A stretch of 26,943 bases of DNA from Scatosoma sp045656625. GTDB taxonomy: Bacteria; Bacillota; Clostridia; Christensenellales; Borkfalkiaceae. Numbering within the stretch: position 1 is the first letter of the stretch; each line of letters begins with the position of its first letter. The translations under genes and the position numbers were made by a program. This document shows, piece after piece, positions 7,174 to 14,305 of this stretch. The notes under the pieces are model-generated. The model was not told where the DNA came from. It made no database searches and was given only the letters and a program-made list of their open reading frames with translations. The stretch is taken from contig JAZORL010000100.1 of assembly GCA_045656625.1 (NCBI GenBank), positions 1 through 26,943 on the forward strand, in the 5' to 3' direction.

Positions 7174-8340
7174 TTATGGATTCGACAAAAACTTTTGCAT
7201 TCTGTCGAATGCCTCGGAAAGAGACGCCATGCTCGTCGCATAGGAAATACGCACGTTGTTTTGCCCGAACTGCCCGAACGCATTTCCAGGCACTACGGCG
7301 ACTTTTTCCGCCGCCAAAAGCCCGTTTGCAAAGCTTTCGCCGTCCAAACCCGCATTTTTCGTCGAGGGAAAGGCATAAAACGCACCCTGCGGTTCAAAAC
7401 AATGCAACCCGATTTCCTGCAAGGAATGAAGCACGAACTTACGGCGTTTGTCGTAGGAATCCCGCATTTCTTCCACCGTCGCAAAGTTGTCGGAAAGTCC
7501 GTCCTTCAACGCTTCAATCGCCGCATATTGCGACATGATCGGCGCACAAAGCATACCGTATTGATGGATCTTGAACATTGCGTCGTCCACTTCCGCAGGT
7601 CCGCAAGCAAAACCCAATCTCCATCCCGTCATAGCAAACGCTTTCGAGAAACCGCCGATGTACACCGTACGCTCCTTCATACCAGGCAGGGATGCGATGG
7701 ATGCATGCTTACGCCCGTAGGTAAGCTCCGCATAAATCTCGTCGGTGATTACGAGAAGATCATGTTTGATAAGTACTTTTGCAATTGCTTCCAGCTCTTC
7801 CTGCGTCATAATTGCGCCCGTGGGGTTGTTGGGATAGGTGAGAATAATCGCCTTTGTTTTCGGCGTAATCGCCTTTTCCAAATACTCGGGTTTTAAGACG
7901 AAATTGTCCTCTTCGTGGCACTCTACGTGTACGGGAATTCCGTCCGACATCGTCACAAGCGGGGAATAGGAAACGTACGCAGGATCGGGGATCAAAATCT
8001 CATCCCCCTGCTCCACGCAAGCACGAAGGGCAAGGTCGATTGCCTCACTGCCGCCGACGGTAATCAAGATGTGTTTTGGATCGTATTCCAACCCAAAGCG
8101 TTCCTTCAAGTATCGAGAAATCAAATCCAAGAGTTGCGGTAAACCTCGATTGCCCGTGTACTGCGTGTACCCACGCTGCAAAGAGGTAATCGCCGCCGCG
8201 CGCACCTTCCAAGGCGTGACGAAATCCGGCTCGCCCACACCGAGGGAAATCGCGCCTTCCGTCGTACGAACGATATCGAAAAACTTTCGAATACCGCTCG
8301 GCTGTATTAATTTGGCTTTTTTATTTACAAAATCACGCAT
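7174..8340 (-). CDS. alaT: PLP-dependent aminotransferase, class I/II (AlaT-like)
   Basis: Fold-type I transaminase. Family marks are YTQYTGNRG near the N-terminus, TYPNNPTGA, the ITDEIYAELTY motif, the PLP lysine in GGFSKAFAMTGWRLGF (Lys233) and a C-terminal NVRISYATS arginine that binds the substrate carboxylate. The length of 388 residues is typical. It is 76 bases downstream of an Lrp-family gene, the same pairing as yugG/yugH (alaR/alaT) of B. subtilis, so alanine transamination with pyruvate/glutamate is the best guess; aspartate or another amino acid is possible. ATG 8340 has AGGA upstream. No clear terminator follows, so some read-through toward greA may occur. Confidence 0.88.
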   Translation of the reverse strand: MRDFVNKKAKLIQPSGIRKFFDIVRTTEGAISLGVGEPDFVTPWKVRAAAITSLQRGYTQYTGNRGLPQLLDLISRYLKERFGLEYDPKHILITVGGSEAIDLALRACVEQGDEILIPDPAYVSYSPLVTMSDGIPVHVECHEEDNFVLKPEYLEKAITPKTKAIILTYPNNPTGAIMTQEELEAIAKVLIKHDLLVITDEIYAELTYGRKHASIASLPGMKERTVYIGGFSKAFAMTGWRLGFACGPAEVDDAMFKIHQYGMLCAPIMSQYAAIEALKDGLSDNFATVEEMRDSYDKRRKFVLHSLQEIGLHCFEPQGAFYAFPSTKNAGLDGESFANGLLAAEKVAVVPGNAFGQFGQNNVRISYATSMASLSEAFDRMQKFLSNP

Positions 8341-8391
8341 AATCGTGTGTCCTAATCTTTATAAGTTGGTAATTTAAGCGTCAAACGTCAC

Positions 8392-8405
8392 GGCGGTAAG
8401 CCGCC
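8392..8405 (-). other. Short GC hairpin between alaR and alaT
   Basis: GGCGG (8392-8396) and CCGCC (8401-8405) make a 5-bp GC stem with a 4-base loop in the 76-base gap within the operon. There is no T-run, so it is more likely an mRNA stability or processing element than a terminator. Confidence 0.4.
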
Positions 8406-8416
8406 AAGTCGCTCGT

Positions 8417-8908
8417 TTACGCCTGCACGGAAAGACGTTTATCCTCGTCTTCCTTTTCCGTAAGCACGCCTTCGATTTTATATTTTTTCAAGATAAAGTG
8501 CGTTGCCGTCGAGAGTACGCCGTCGAAAGTCGAAATTCGCTCGGAAACGAAACGAGAAACCTGCTGCAAGGTTCTATCTTCCACGAACACAGCCAAATCA
8601 TACGCACCGCTCATCAAATAGACGGCTTTCACTTCGGGGAACGCCGCGATTTGCTTTGCCATACCGTCAAAGCCTTCCTTTTTCTTAGGTGCGACTTTCA
8701 CTTCAATCAATGCCTCTACAAGCGCATCATCCGCCTTTTCGCTATTGACGATTGCGGTATATTTTACGAGCAAACCGCTTTTTTCCATATCCGCAATGCA
8801 TGCGGAAATTTCCGCCTCGTCTTTCGAGAGCATCGCCGCAATTTTCTTGTGCGAAATACGCGCGTCGTCGGAAAGGATTGCCAAAACGTCTTTTTCTAAT
8901 GCCGTCAT
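8417..8908 (-). CDS. alaR: Lrp/AsnC family transcriptional regulator (AlaR-like)
   Basis: Amino-acid responsive regulator. The N-terminal winged helix-turn-helix (about residues 3-55: LEKDVLAILSDDARISHKKI followed by the recognition part around EISACIADMEKSGLL) is followed by the RAM/AsnC ligand domain (about 65-145), including a VKAVYLMSGAYDLAVFVE stretch typical of this fold. The length of 163 residues is normal. ATG 8908 has AGGAG at good distance. It lies directly upstream of the aminotransferase gene and probably controls it. It is 28 bases downstream of a small unknown gene whose promoter likely drives all three. Confidence 0.88.
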   Translation of the reverse strand: MTALEKDVLAILSDDARISHKKIAAMLSKDEAEISACIADMEKSGLLVKYTAIVNSEKADDALVEALIEVKVAPKKKEGFDGMAKQIAAFPEVKAVYLMSGAYDLAVFVEDRTLQQVSRFVSERISTFDGVLSTATHFILKKYKIEGVLTEKEDEDKRLSVQA

Positions 8909-8936
8909 ATCATTTCTCCTAAAAGTAAACTTTTGA

Positions 8937-9191
8937 TTATATCAAATACTCCAAAAACAAGTGATCGTAGCCAAGACTTTCCACGAAATCACGAGCAGGA
9001 AATTTCACGTGATTGAATTTTGCAAAATTGAAAATATGCACCTTCGTCAAAACGGGAGTGGGGATATCCAGCTTTTGGCAAATATCAATCAAGTAATCCA
9101 AAAAATGCGAATAGGTCAATTTTTCAGGATTTTCATATACGAACTGCTTTTTTATATGCCCGTCCGTCATCAATTTTGCCCAAATTCGCAT
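8937..9191 (-). CDS. Small unknown protein, 84 aa
   Basis: I do not recognise a named family. The start is placed at ATG 9191 (MRIWAKLMTDGHIKK) because AAGGCGG lies 7 bases upstream; a longer frame to 9266 runs through the promoter and is unlikely. The protein is soluble, without cysteine motifs beyond one Cys and without membrane segments, and has a Phe/His-rich second half (HIFNFAKFNHVKFPARDFVE). It resembles short conserved Firmicute proteins that begin MRxW(A/G)K, by memory only. It is first in an apparent operon with alaR and alaT, which hints at a house-keeping or regulatory role but does not show one. Confidence 0.75.
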   Translation of the reverse strand: MRIWAKLMTDGHIKKQFVYENPEKLTYSHFLDYLIDICQKLDIPTPVLTKVHIFNFAKFNHVKFPARDFVESLGYDHLFLEYLI

Positions 9192-9224
9192 AACTTTTCC
9201 GCCTTTTAGAGTTTCCTTCCGTTT

Positions 9225-9253
9225 ATTATACACTTTTTTCTTAAAAAAGTAAA
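9225..9253 (-). promoter_or_regulatory. Sigma-A promoter of the small gene–alaR–alaT operon
   Basis: On the minus strand TTTACT (9253-9248), a 17-base spacer and TATAAT (9230-9225). The first gene starts about 30 bases after the predicted start point. Confidence 0.8.
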
Positions 9254-9445
9254 CCGTTTCCCGCAAGGGACAAAAAATTTTTTATTTTTCGTTCTAAACA
9301 ACCGTCGATAAGGAATAACCTATTCCAAAGCCCTTTTTTAAGCTTTACTTACCGTGCTTTACGGCATTTTCGATAAAGCGCGCCCTTTTTCGACGAAAGC
9401 TCTAAAATTTTTACAAAAAACGCTTGTTAAAATGGAGTTATCCTT

Positions 9446-10228
9446 ATGCCCACTCTCAAAAAAAGTCATTTTTTTGCCATGCTTACCGCCCTGGTAAGCG
9501 CAATACTTTTTCTTGTATCCACCTGCGTTTTTTGTATGAAGAATTACGCCAAAAACGAGAAAACGGCGGGGGCAGGTACGAGTTCAACACGTTCTTTGCC
9601 TATTTATTCGGTGGAAACGGACGAGAAAAAAGTGGCGATTAGTTTTGACTGCGCTTGGGGAATCGACCACACGGACGCGCTTTTGGAAATTATGGAGCAA
9701 AACGAAATTCGTTGCACCTTTTTCGCCGTACAGTTTTGGGTGGAAAGCTATCCCGAGTACGCCCAAAAAATTGTGGACGCAGGGCACGAGCTTGGCACGC
9801 ACAGCCGCACACATCCGTATATGAGTAAGCTTTCTAAGGACGAGATTATCAGCGAGCTAAAAACGTCAAGCGCGGCGATTGAGAGGATTACGGGCAACAA
9901 GGTGACTCTTTTCCGCCCGCCGTACGGAGATTACAACAATCTTTTAATCGACACCTGCGCAGAGCTTGGTTTATACCCGATTCAATGGGACGTGGACTCG
10001 TTAGATTGGAAAAATTTATCCGGCTCGGAGATTGCAATGCGGATTGTAAACGGCGCAAAAAACGGATCGATTATTCTTTGCCATAACAACGGTTTACACA
10101 CTGCGGAAGCGTTGCCGACCATTTTCTCAACGTTGAAAAATCGTGGGTATGAGTTTGTACCCATTTCCGAATTAATTTATAAAGACAATTACGTAATCGA
10201 TCACACCGGCCGCCAGCGGCAAGGCTGA
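9446..10228 (+). CDS. pdaB: Polysaccharide deacetylase, PdaB-like
   Basis: CE4 (NodB) family protein, expected to act outside the membrane on peptidoglycan or another N-acetylated polymer. One membrane anchor lies at about residues 9-30, then a linker, then the NodB fold: SFDCAWG (Asp68 present, but the second Asp of the usual DD pair is Cys69), HSRTHP with His119 and His123, RPPYGDYN, WDVDSLDW and ILCHN. The FDxxWG form and the DVDSLDW block match PdaB, a spore-formation protein of B. subtilis, in which the metal Asp is also replaced. ATG 9446 has GGAG upstream. The stop codon lies in the first unit of the 95-bp tandem repeat, and copy 3 of the dispersed motif encodes part of the linker (GAGTSST). 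The promoter is unclear. Confidence 0.88.
   Translation: MPTLKKSHFFAMLTALVSAILFLVSTCVFCMKNYAKNEKTAGAGTSSTRSLPIYSVETDEKKVAISFDCAWGIDHTDALLEIMEQNEIRCTFFAVQFWVESYPEYAQKIVDAGHELGTHSRTHPYMSKLSKDEIISELKTSSAAIERITGNKVTLFRPPYGDYNNLLIDTCAELGLYPIQWDVDSLDWKNLSGSEIAMRIVNGAKNGSIILCHNNGLHTAEALPTIFSTLKNRGYEFVPISELIYKDNYVIDHTGRQRQG
9573..9586 (+). repeat. Dispersed motif copy 3 (GGGGGCAGG type)
   Basis: GGGGGCAGGTACGAGTTCAA at 9568-9587. It lies in the pdaB-like gene, in the linker between membrane anchor and catalytic domain. Confidence 0.85.
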
Positions 10229-10529
10229 GCCTTGACCCAGTCTTAGTATCTTTCCGTACGTTTTTTAAGATAGACCGTATCTGCTATGGGCGGCGTGTGC
10301 TACACGGGGTTTTGTGGGGCTGAGCCTTGACCCAGTCTTAGTATCTTTCCGTACGTTTTTTAAGATAGACCGTATCTGCTATGGGCGGCGTGTGCTACAC
10401 GGGGTTTTGTAGGGCTGAGCCTTGACCCAGTCTTAGTGTCTTGCCGACGTTTTTTAAGATAGACCGTATCTGCTATGGGCGGCGTGTGCTACACGGGGTT
10501 TTGTAGGGCTGAGCCTTGACCCAGTCTTT
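10223..10529 (+). repeat. 95-bp tandem repeat, 3.2 units
   Basis: Units at 10223-10317 (95 bp), 10318-10412 (95 bp), 10413-10506 (94 bp) and a partial unit of about 22 bp at 10507-10529. Each begins GGCTGAGCCTTGACCCAGTC. Units 1 and 2 differ by one base; unit 3 has two substitutions and a one-base loss near its middle. Each unit can fold: TATCTT with AAGATA around a 14-base loop, and CGTGT-GCT-ACACG followed by GGGGTTTT. In unit 3 the first stem becomes TGTCTT, keeping a G-U pair if read as plus-strand RNA. The unit length is not a multiple of three and no long frame spans the array. It fills the 351-base space between the deacetylase (its stop codon is inside unit 1) and the SSB-like gene. 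No further gene is seen there. Confidence 0.95.
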
Positions 10530-10579
10530 ACCATTTCTTCACTTTATACAAAATTACACTTTGGAGGTATCAATATACT

Positions 10580-11281
10580 ATGAACTACGTAACGGAAAAA
10601 AACAACAAGGTTTACGTTATGGGCGAAATCGTGAGCGATGCGAGTTTCTCGCACGAGGTTTACGGCGAGGGATTTTACGAGTTTTTCGTGCGCGTAATGC
10701 GGCTTTCCGGTCAGGCAGACGTCTTACCCGTCACCGTATCGGAACGGCTCATTCAAGACGGTATGCTTGCCAAAGGCAAACATATTTGCGCTTTCGGACA
10801 ATTCCGCAGCTACAACAAAATCGAGAATGGAAAATCCAGGCTTATGCTCACCATATTCGTCCGCGAGCTACTTTCCGAGCCACCCGATAAAAACCCGAAT
10901 AGCATTGTTTTAAGCGGCTACATTTGCAAACCGCCCGTCTATCGCACCACCCCGTTTAATCGGGAAATTGCCGACGTGCTGATTGCCGTCAACCGTGCCT
11001 ATAATAAATCGGACTATATCCCTTGTATTGCATGGGGGAGGAACGCTCGTTTTGTAAAGAACCTTTCCGTCGGCGATAAAATCGCCATTTCAGGCCGAAT
11101 CCAAAGCCGAGATTATCAAAAAAAGCTTTCGGAAACAGATATTCGCACCATGACGGCGTATGAAGTTTCCGTCTCCAAGCTCGCCGCCTTTGACGCAGGC
11201 GAAGAATTTGATATCGATAGCGAGTTTGACTTATATTCCCTGCAAAACAAAGAAGAAACGCTCGCCGATTGCGGCAGCTAA
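10580..11281 (+). CDS. SSB-like protein with two OB folds, 233 aa
   Basis: Single-stranded DNA-binding type protein. The second half (about residues 108-205) is a clear SSB OB fold: NSIVLSGYICKPPVYRT, VLIAVNRAYNKSDYIPCIAW and VGDKIAISGRIQSRDY match the family pattern. The first half (about 5-98) looks like a more diverged OB fold (KVYVMGEIV … GKHICAFGQF). Normal bacterial SSB is 110-180 residues with one OB fold and an acidic tip ending in a DDDIPF-type sequence; this protein has no such tip. It is therefore probably not the replicative SSB but a paralogue known from Clostridia, of unsettled role. ATG 10580 has GGAGGT upstream. It stands alone between the tandem repeat and a strong terminator at 11284-11311. 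Confidence 0.8.
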   Translation: MNYVTEKNNKVYVMGEIVSDASFSHEVYGEGFYEFFVRVMRLSGQADVLPVTVSERLIQDGMLAKGKHICAFGQFRSYNKIENGKSRLMLTIFVRELLSEPPDKNPNSIVLSGYICKPPVYRTTPFNREIADVLIAVNRAYNKSDYIPCIAWGRNARFVKNLSVGDKIAISGRIQSRDYQKKLSETDIRTMTAYEVSVSKLAAFDAGEEFDIDSEFDLYSLQNKEETLADCGS

Positions 11282-11283
11282 CC

Positions 11284-11311
11284 AAAAAAGACGGCGCAAG
11301 CCGTCTTTTTT
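11284..11311 (+). terminator. Terminator of the SSB-like gene
   Basis: AAAAAAGACGGC, the loop GCAA and GCCGTCTTTTTT form a strong intrinsic terminator three bases after the stop codon. Confidence 0.93.
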
Positions 11312-11315
11312 CTTT

Positions 11316-11329
11316 TCAACGCATACATG
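11316..11329 (-). repeat. Dispersed motif copy 4 (CTACCATG type)
   Basis: On the minus strand GGCTACCATGTATGCGTTGA; intergenic, directly after the SSB-like gene terminator. It carries an AGG and an ATG at start-codon distance, opening a 16-codon frame that is probably not a gene. Confidence 0.85.
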
Positions 11330-11362
11330 GTAGCCTCATTTTTATAATTTTTCATAAAATTC

Positions 11363-11391
11363 TTGACAAAATGCAAGAAAAATATTATAAT
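11363..11391 (+). promoter_or_regulatory. Consensus sigma-A promoter of the Cas4-like gene
   Basis: TTGACA (11363-11368), a 17-base spacer and TATAAT (11386-11391) form a perfect consensus, 28 bases before the start codon. Confidence 0.92.
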
Positions 11392-11418
11392 AAAGTAAGA
11401 AGGGTATAAGGTGAAATT

Positions 11419-12135
11419 ATGGCTGTTTCAAAAACGGATTTTGTTCGCGGTTTACAATGTAAAAAAATGCTTTGGTTGGACGCGCACGCGCCCGAATATA
11501 AAATTATTCCCCCTGAGGTGCAAGCAAAATTAGATGCAGGCAACGAGTTTGGGGACCAAGCTATGGGCATTTTCGGGGACTTTGTAGAAACCACAACCTT
11601 GCGAGAGGACGGGCGATTGAATTTCGCCGCCATGCTTGAAAAAACAAAGACGCTTTTGGAGTCAGGCGAAGGGGTAATTTGCGAAGGCTCGTTTTCCTGG
11701 TACGGTAATTTTTGCGCGGCAGATATTTTGAAAAAGGAAGAAAGCGGGTACGCCCTTTACGAAGTAAAAAACACCTATTTCCCCCGCCAAGAGTTTATCA
11801 CAGACCTTGGCTTTCAACGGCTTATTTTGCGAAAGTGCGGCGTAAATATCACCTCGTGCAATCTCGTTCTTCGCGGCGATACACCGCCTGAGGGAATTGA
11901 GGACACCAAGCTTGGGGAAGGTGAGCGTCTTTTAACGCACGGCGATTTTCTTTATAAGCTTGTGGACGTGAGCAAAGCCGCTCGAAGGGCGGATTTTATG
12001 GCAAGCAACTGCGTTTTCGAGCTTGGAAAACTCAAAAAGAAAGAGGCGCTAATGCCCGAAATCGAGATGGGTGAGCATTGTTGTCATCCTTATCGCTGCT
12101 GGTATTACGAATATTGTTCCAAAGGAAAAGAATAA
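11419..12135 (+). CDS. Cas4-like PD-(D/E)XK nuclease with Fe-S cysteines, 238 aa
   Basis: Resembles Cas4/RecB-type nucleases and the N-terminal part of larger DUF2779 proteins. The nuclease motif is visible: GSFSWYGNFCAADIL with Asp102, then YEVKNT with Glu115 and Lys117. Four or five cysteines are placed as in Cas4 for an iron-sulfur cluster: Cys14 near the N-terminus (LQCKKMLW) and CCHPYRCWYYEYC at the end (Cys221/222, 227, 233). DUF2779 proteins usually run 480-600 residues; here the protein ends right after the last cysteine and a strong terminator follows, so this is a stand-alone form rather than a broken gene. ATG 11419 has AAGGTG upstream and its own consensus promoter. No cas genes or CRISPR are in the window. 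A role in DNA end processing or repair is inferred. Confidence 0.75.
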   Translation: MAVSKTDFVRGLQCKKMLWLDAHAPEYKIIPPEVQAKLDAGNEFGDQAMGIFGDFVETTTLREDGRLNFAAMLEKTKTLLESGEGVICEGSFSWYGNFCAADILKKEESGYALYEVKNTYFPRQEFITDLGFQRLILRKCGVNITSCNLVLRGDTPPEGIEDTKLGEGERLLTHGDFLYKLVDVSKAARRADFMASNCVFELGKLKKKEALMPEIEMGEHCCHPYRCWYYEYCSKGKE

Positions 12136-12141
12136 TTTTTT

Positions 12142-12165
12142 AGAGCGCGTAAGCGCTCTTTTTTT
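12142..12165 (+). terminator. Terminator of the Cas4-like gene
   Basis: AGAGCGC, the loop GTAA and GCGCTCT are followed by a run of T residues, 7 bases after the stop codon. Confidence 0.92.
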
Positions 12166-12252
12166 CTTGCAAAACTTTGTCCTATTTCGTTCTAAATAGC
12201 TTGCCCACCGCATAGAATAAAACGTAAGCAAAAAGCAAGTGAAGGAGAATGC

Positions 12253-13227
12253 ATGATGAATAACGAAATCGAATATGCCGAAATGTTAGAAGTACCCGTA
12301 TCCACCGTCAACGTTGTACAAAAGAAACGCCGCCGTAAAAAGCGTGAAATGGAAATAGAAGAAAGAATAAAATCCCCCTTAAAAGAAGATTTGATTGCGC
12401 AAATCAATCAACGTTTGCACGAGAACTCCGATCCAATAACGTCTACCGAAACGTCCGATTCCCCACAACCCCCAACGGAACCGAATCTTTTCACGGAAAC
12501 ACAGGAGCAAGAGGGTAGATTGGATTTTGCAGCCTATGATAGCATTGACACCGTTCGTTTGTATTCGTCCCCTAAAAAACGCCGTTTTTGGAGAAAGCCT
12601 CGCCTTTCCCCCGAAGATTTTTCTTTGGAAGAAACGGACGATTTAGAAAATGGTGGCACCATGTACGCGTTGAACGAAGAAAAAAACACCCCTCGTGGCG
12701 TAAAAATCGCGCTCACAACGGAGTTTGCGCTTGCTTGCGCATTTTGCGGTGCAATCTTTTTAACAAACGTTTTTATGCCGCATTCCGCAATTAATACTTT
12801 TTTCCGTGCGTTAAACGATCCCATGCCGAGTGAAAAGGTGGATGCGCGCTCCTATGATGATTTCACGCTTTCCCCCGTTGTTTCCGCTCTTTCGGATGCC
12901 GAGCTGTCCCTTTCGCAAACGGGTGTACTTTCTTTCACGGACGCTTGTTGTGTTTATCCTTCCGCAGACGGAAAAATTGCGGAAGTCGCAAGAACGGGCG
13001 ATAACCATTATTCTGTCAAAATTCAATATTCCGATTCCTTTACGGGTATTATTAACGGGCTTTCCGAGGTGTATTATCAAGTCGGCGATAATGCGTATGC
13101 GAATATCCCCGTTGGATATTCAAGCGGCGAGGGAGAAGTGCAGGTGACGATGTACTCGGACGGCGAGCTTTTGAATTGTTTTGAGCTAACGGAAGAAAAT
13201 TGCCTTGCGTGGATTGAGGCGGAATAA
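12253..13227 (+). CDS. spoIVFA: SpoIVFA-like regulator (degenerate M23/LytM domain)
   Basis: Partner and inhibitor of the SpoIVFB intramembrane protease in the engulfed forespore's outer membrane, judged by architecture and position. A long charged cytoplasmic part (about residues 1-148, with two basic clusters such as KKRRRKKR) precedes one membrane segment at about 152-174 and an outer domain. The outer end resembles the LytM/M23 fold (AEVARTGDNHYSVKIQYSDS, then GLSEVYYQVGDNAYANIPVGYSSGEG) but has no zinc-binding His, as expected for SpoIVFA. It is 324 residues against about 264 in B. subtilis; the extra length is in the cytoplasmic part. ATG 12253 has AAGGAG upstream. It lies 8 bases before spoIVFB. 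Copy 5 of the dispersed motif is inside it. Confidence 0.72.
   Translation: MMNNEIEYAEMLEVPVSTVNVVQKKRRRKKREMEIEERIKSPLKEDLIAQINQRLHENSDPITSTETSDSPQPPTEPNLFTETQEQEGRLDFAAYDSIDTVRLYSSPKKRRFWRKPRLSPEDFSLEETDDLENGGTMYALNEEKNTPRGVKIALTTEFALACAFCGAIFLTNVFMPHSAINTFFRALNDPMPSEKVDARSYDDFTLSPVVSALSDAELSLSQTGVLSFTDACCVYPSADGKIAEVARTGDNHYSVKIQYSDSFTGIINGLSEVYYQVGDNAYANIPVGYSSGEGEVQVTMYSDGELLNCFELTEENCLAWIEAE
12660..12673 (+). repeat. Dispersed motif copy 5 (ACCATG type)
   Basis: GGTGGCACCATGTACGCGTTGA, inside the spoIVFA-like gene, encoding GGTMYAL in the cytoplasmic part just before the membrane segment. Its left flank is a mixture of both motif versions. Confidence 0.85.
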
Positions 13228-13235
13228 GAAAAGCT

Positions 13236-14186
13236 ATGCGCAATTTTAGAAATACGGAGCGACGGAAACGCCGCTCCCATTCTTTTTTACCCAAAAATCC
13301 CTTCCGCTGTTTTCAGTTTCATCCGCTTTTTTTACTCGTGGGCGTATGGTTCGCCATCACAGGCAAGCTCTTTCTGTTTTTGATAAGTGCGCTCGTCGCC
13401 GTTCAACACGAATGCGCCCACGCCTTCGCAAGTGCACGTCTTGGATATAAGCTCCACAAAATCGTACTGATGCCCTTCGGGGCAATTATCGATGCTGACC
13501 TGCACGGCATTTCCTTAAAAGACGAGATTTTCGTTGCGCTTTGCGGCCCGCTTTGCAATCTTTGCACCGCCTTGTTTTTTGGCGCAATTTGGTGGTTTGC
13601 CCCTACCATGTACGCGTTCACGGACACCGCATTCTATTCTTCCATTTCGATTGCGCTCGTTAATTTACTCCCCGCGTACCCCTTGGATGGGGGTCGGGTT
13701 TTGCGTTGCGCGCTCACGCGCGCGTTCCTTAAAAGGTATTCGCAGGCGGATAAAGCGGAGAAACTCGCTGACCGAATTTGCCGTATTATTAGTCTTTTTC
13801 TATCACTTGCAATGTTGGGCTTATTCCTCTTTCAAACACTCCACACAACCCCCAATATCACCCTTCTTCCCTTTGCTTTATTTCTATTCGTTGGAGCAAT
13901 AGGAAACAAGGATAAACTCGCCGTTTATCGGAAAATCGACTTTTCTTTACACCGACCCATGCAAAACGGTGTAGAGATAAGACGCGTTGCCGTGCTGGAC
14001 AGTTGTTCCATTAAAACGGCGCTGCGGTTTATCACAAAAGGCTCGTATTTGGTGTTAGAAGTCTACGACGAGGCGGAAAACCGCCTGTTCAACCTCACCC
14101 AAAACGAGCTTGCGCACCTGCTATTGTTGGCAAAAACGCCCTATCAAAGTCTTCAAGAAGTGTATAATCAGGCACAAATCACATAA
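13236..14186 (+). CDS. spoIVFB: SpoIVFB-like intramembrane metalloprotease (M50)
   Basis: Site-2 protease family; SpoIVFB cleaves pro-sigma-K in the mother cell during sporulation. The zinc motif H58-E-C-A-H62 sits in a membrane segment, and the third ligand is in LLPAYPLDGGR (Asp151). Several hydrophobic segments follow (about residues 25-60, 95-145, 180-225), then a C-terminal soluble part of about 90 residues that looks like a CBS-type region (AVLDSCSIKTALRFITKGSYLVLEVYD). The length of 316 residues is close to the family's 280-300. It is coupled to the SpoIVFA-like gene upstream and lies upstream of the RNase G gene, an order known in Clostridia. ATG 13236 has only a weak ribosome binding site (GAGGCGG at long distance), so translation may be coupled to the upstream gene. 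Confidence 0.85.
   Translation: MRNFRNTERRKRRSHSFLPKNPFRCFQFHPLFLLVGVWFAITGKLFLFLISALVAVQHECAHAFASARLGYKLHKIVLMPFGAIIDADLHGISLKDEIFVALCGPLCNLCTALFFGAIWWFAPTMYAFTDTAFYSSISIALVNLLPAYPLDGGRVLRCALTRAFLKRYSQADKAEKLADRICRIISLFLSLAMLGLFLFQTLHTTPNITLLPFALFLFVGAIGNKDKLAVYRKIDFSLHRPMQNGVEIRRVAVLDSCSIKTALRFITKGSYLVLEVYDEAENRLFNLTQNELAHLLLLAKTPYQSLQEVYNQAQIT
13607..13620 (+). repeat. Dispersed motif copy 6 (CTACCATG type)
   Basis: CCCCTACCATGTACGCGTTCA, inside the spoIVFB-like gene, encoding PTMYAF in a loop between membrane segments. Confidence 0.85.
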
Positions 14187-14246
14187 AAATTACACGTTTT
14201 CGCCCTTTTAAGGGTAAAAATTCCGTCAAAAGAAAGACAAAACCTC

Positions 14247-14275
14247 TTGCCAAAAACTTTTTCGTTTGTTATACT
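14247..14275 (+). promoter_or_regulatory. Sigma-A type promoter of rng
   Basis: TTGCCA (14247-14252), a 17-base spacer and TATACT (14270-14275). Transcription should start near 14282, at the foot of the hairpin at 14285-14305. Confidence 0.75.
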
Positions 14276-14284
14276 AATAGTTGT

Positions 14285-14305
14285 GTGAAACGAAAATCGT
14301 TTCAC
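14285..14305 (+). promoter_or_regulatory. Perfect 8-bp inverted repeat at the predicted 5' end of the rng mRNA
   Basis: GTGAAACG (14285-14292), the loop AAAAT and CGTTTCAC (14298-14305). Placed right after the predicted start point, it would cap the transcript with a hairpin, or serve as an operator in DNA form. Confidence 0.7.

Noticed and set aside
9192..9266. An upstream extension of the 84-residue gene to 9266
   Set aside because: It would run through the consensus promoter at 9225-9253; ATG 9191 has a good ribosome site.
10223..10529. The tandem repeat as a CRISPR array
   Set aside because: The units abut directly, with no spacers of unique sequence between short repeats, and no cas1/cas2 gene is near. 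The Cas4-like gene has its own promoter and is not part of a cas operon.
11419..12135. The Cas4-like gene as a truncated pseudogene
   Set aside because: All motif residues are present, and a strong terminator directly follows the stop codon, so there is no sign of a lost 3' part.
12191..12218. A sigma-E promoter for spoIVFA
   Set aside because: CATAGAAT (12211-12218) fits the -10 box, but the nearest ATA-type -35 is about 4 bases too close. Left as unproven.
14204..14222. CCCTTTTAAGGG after spoIVFB as a terminator
   Set aside because: It has no room for a loop beyond the palindrome centre and A residues, not T, follow.
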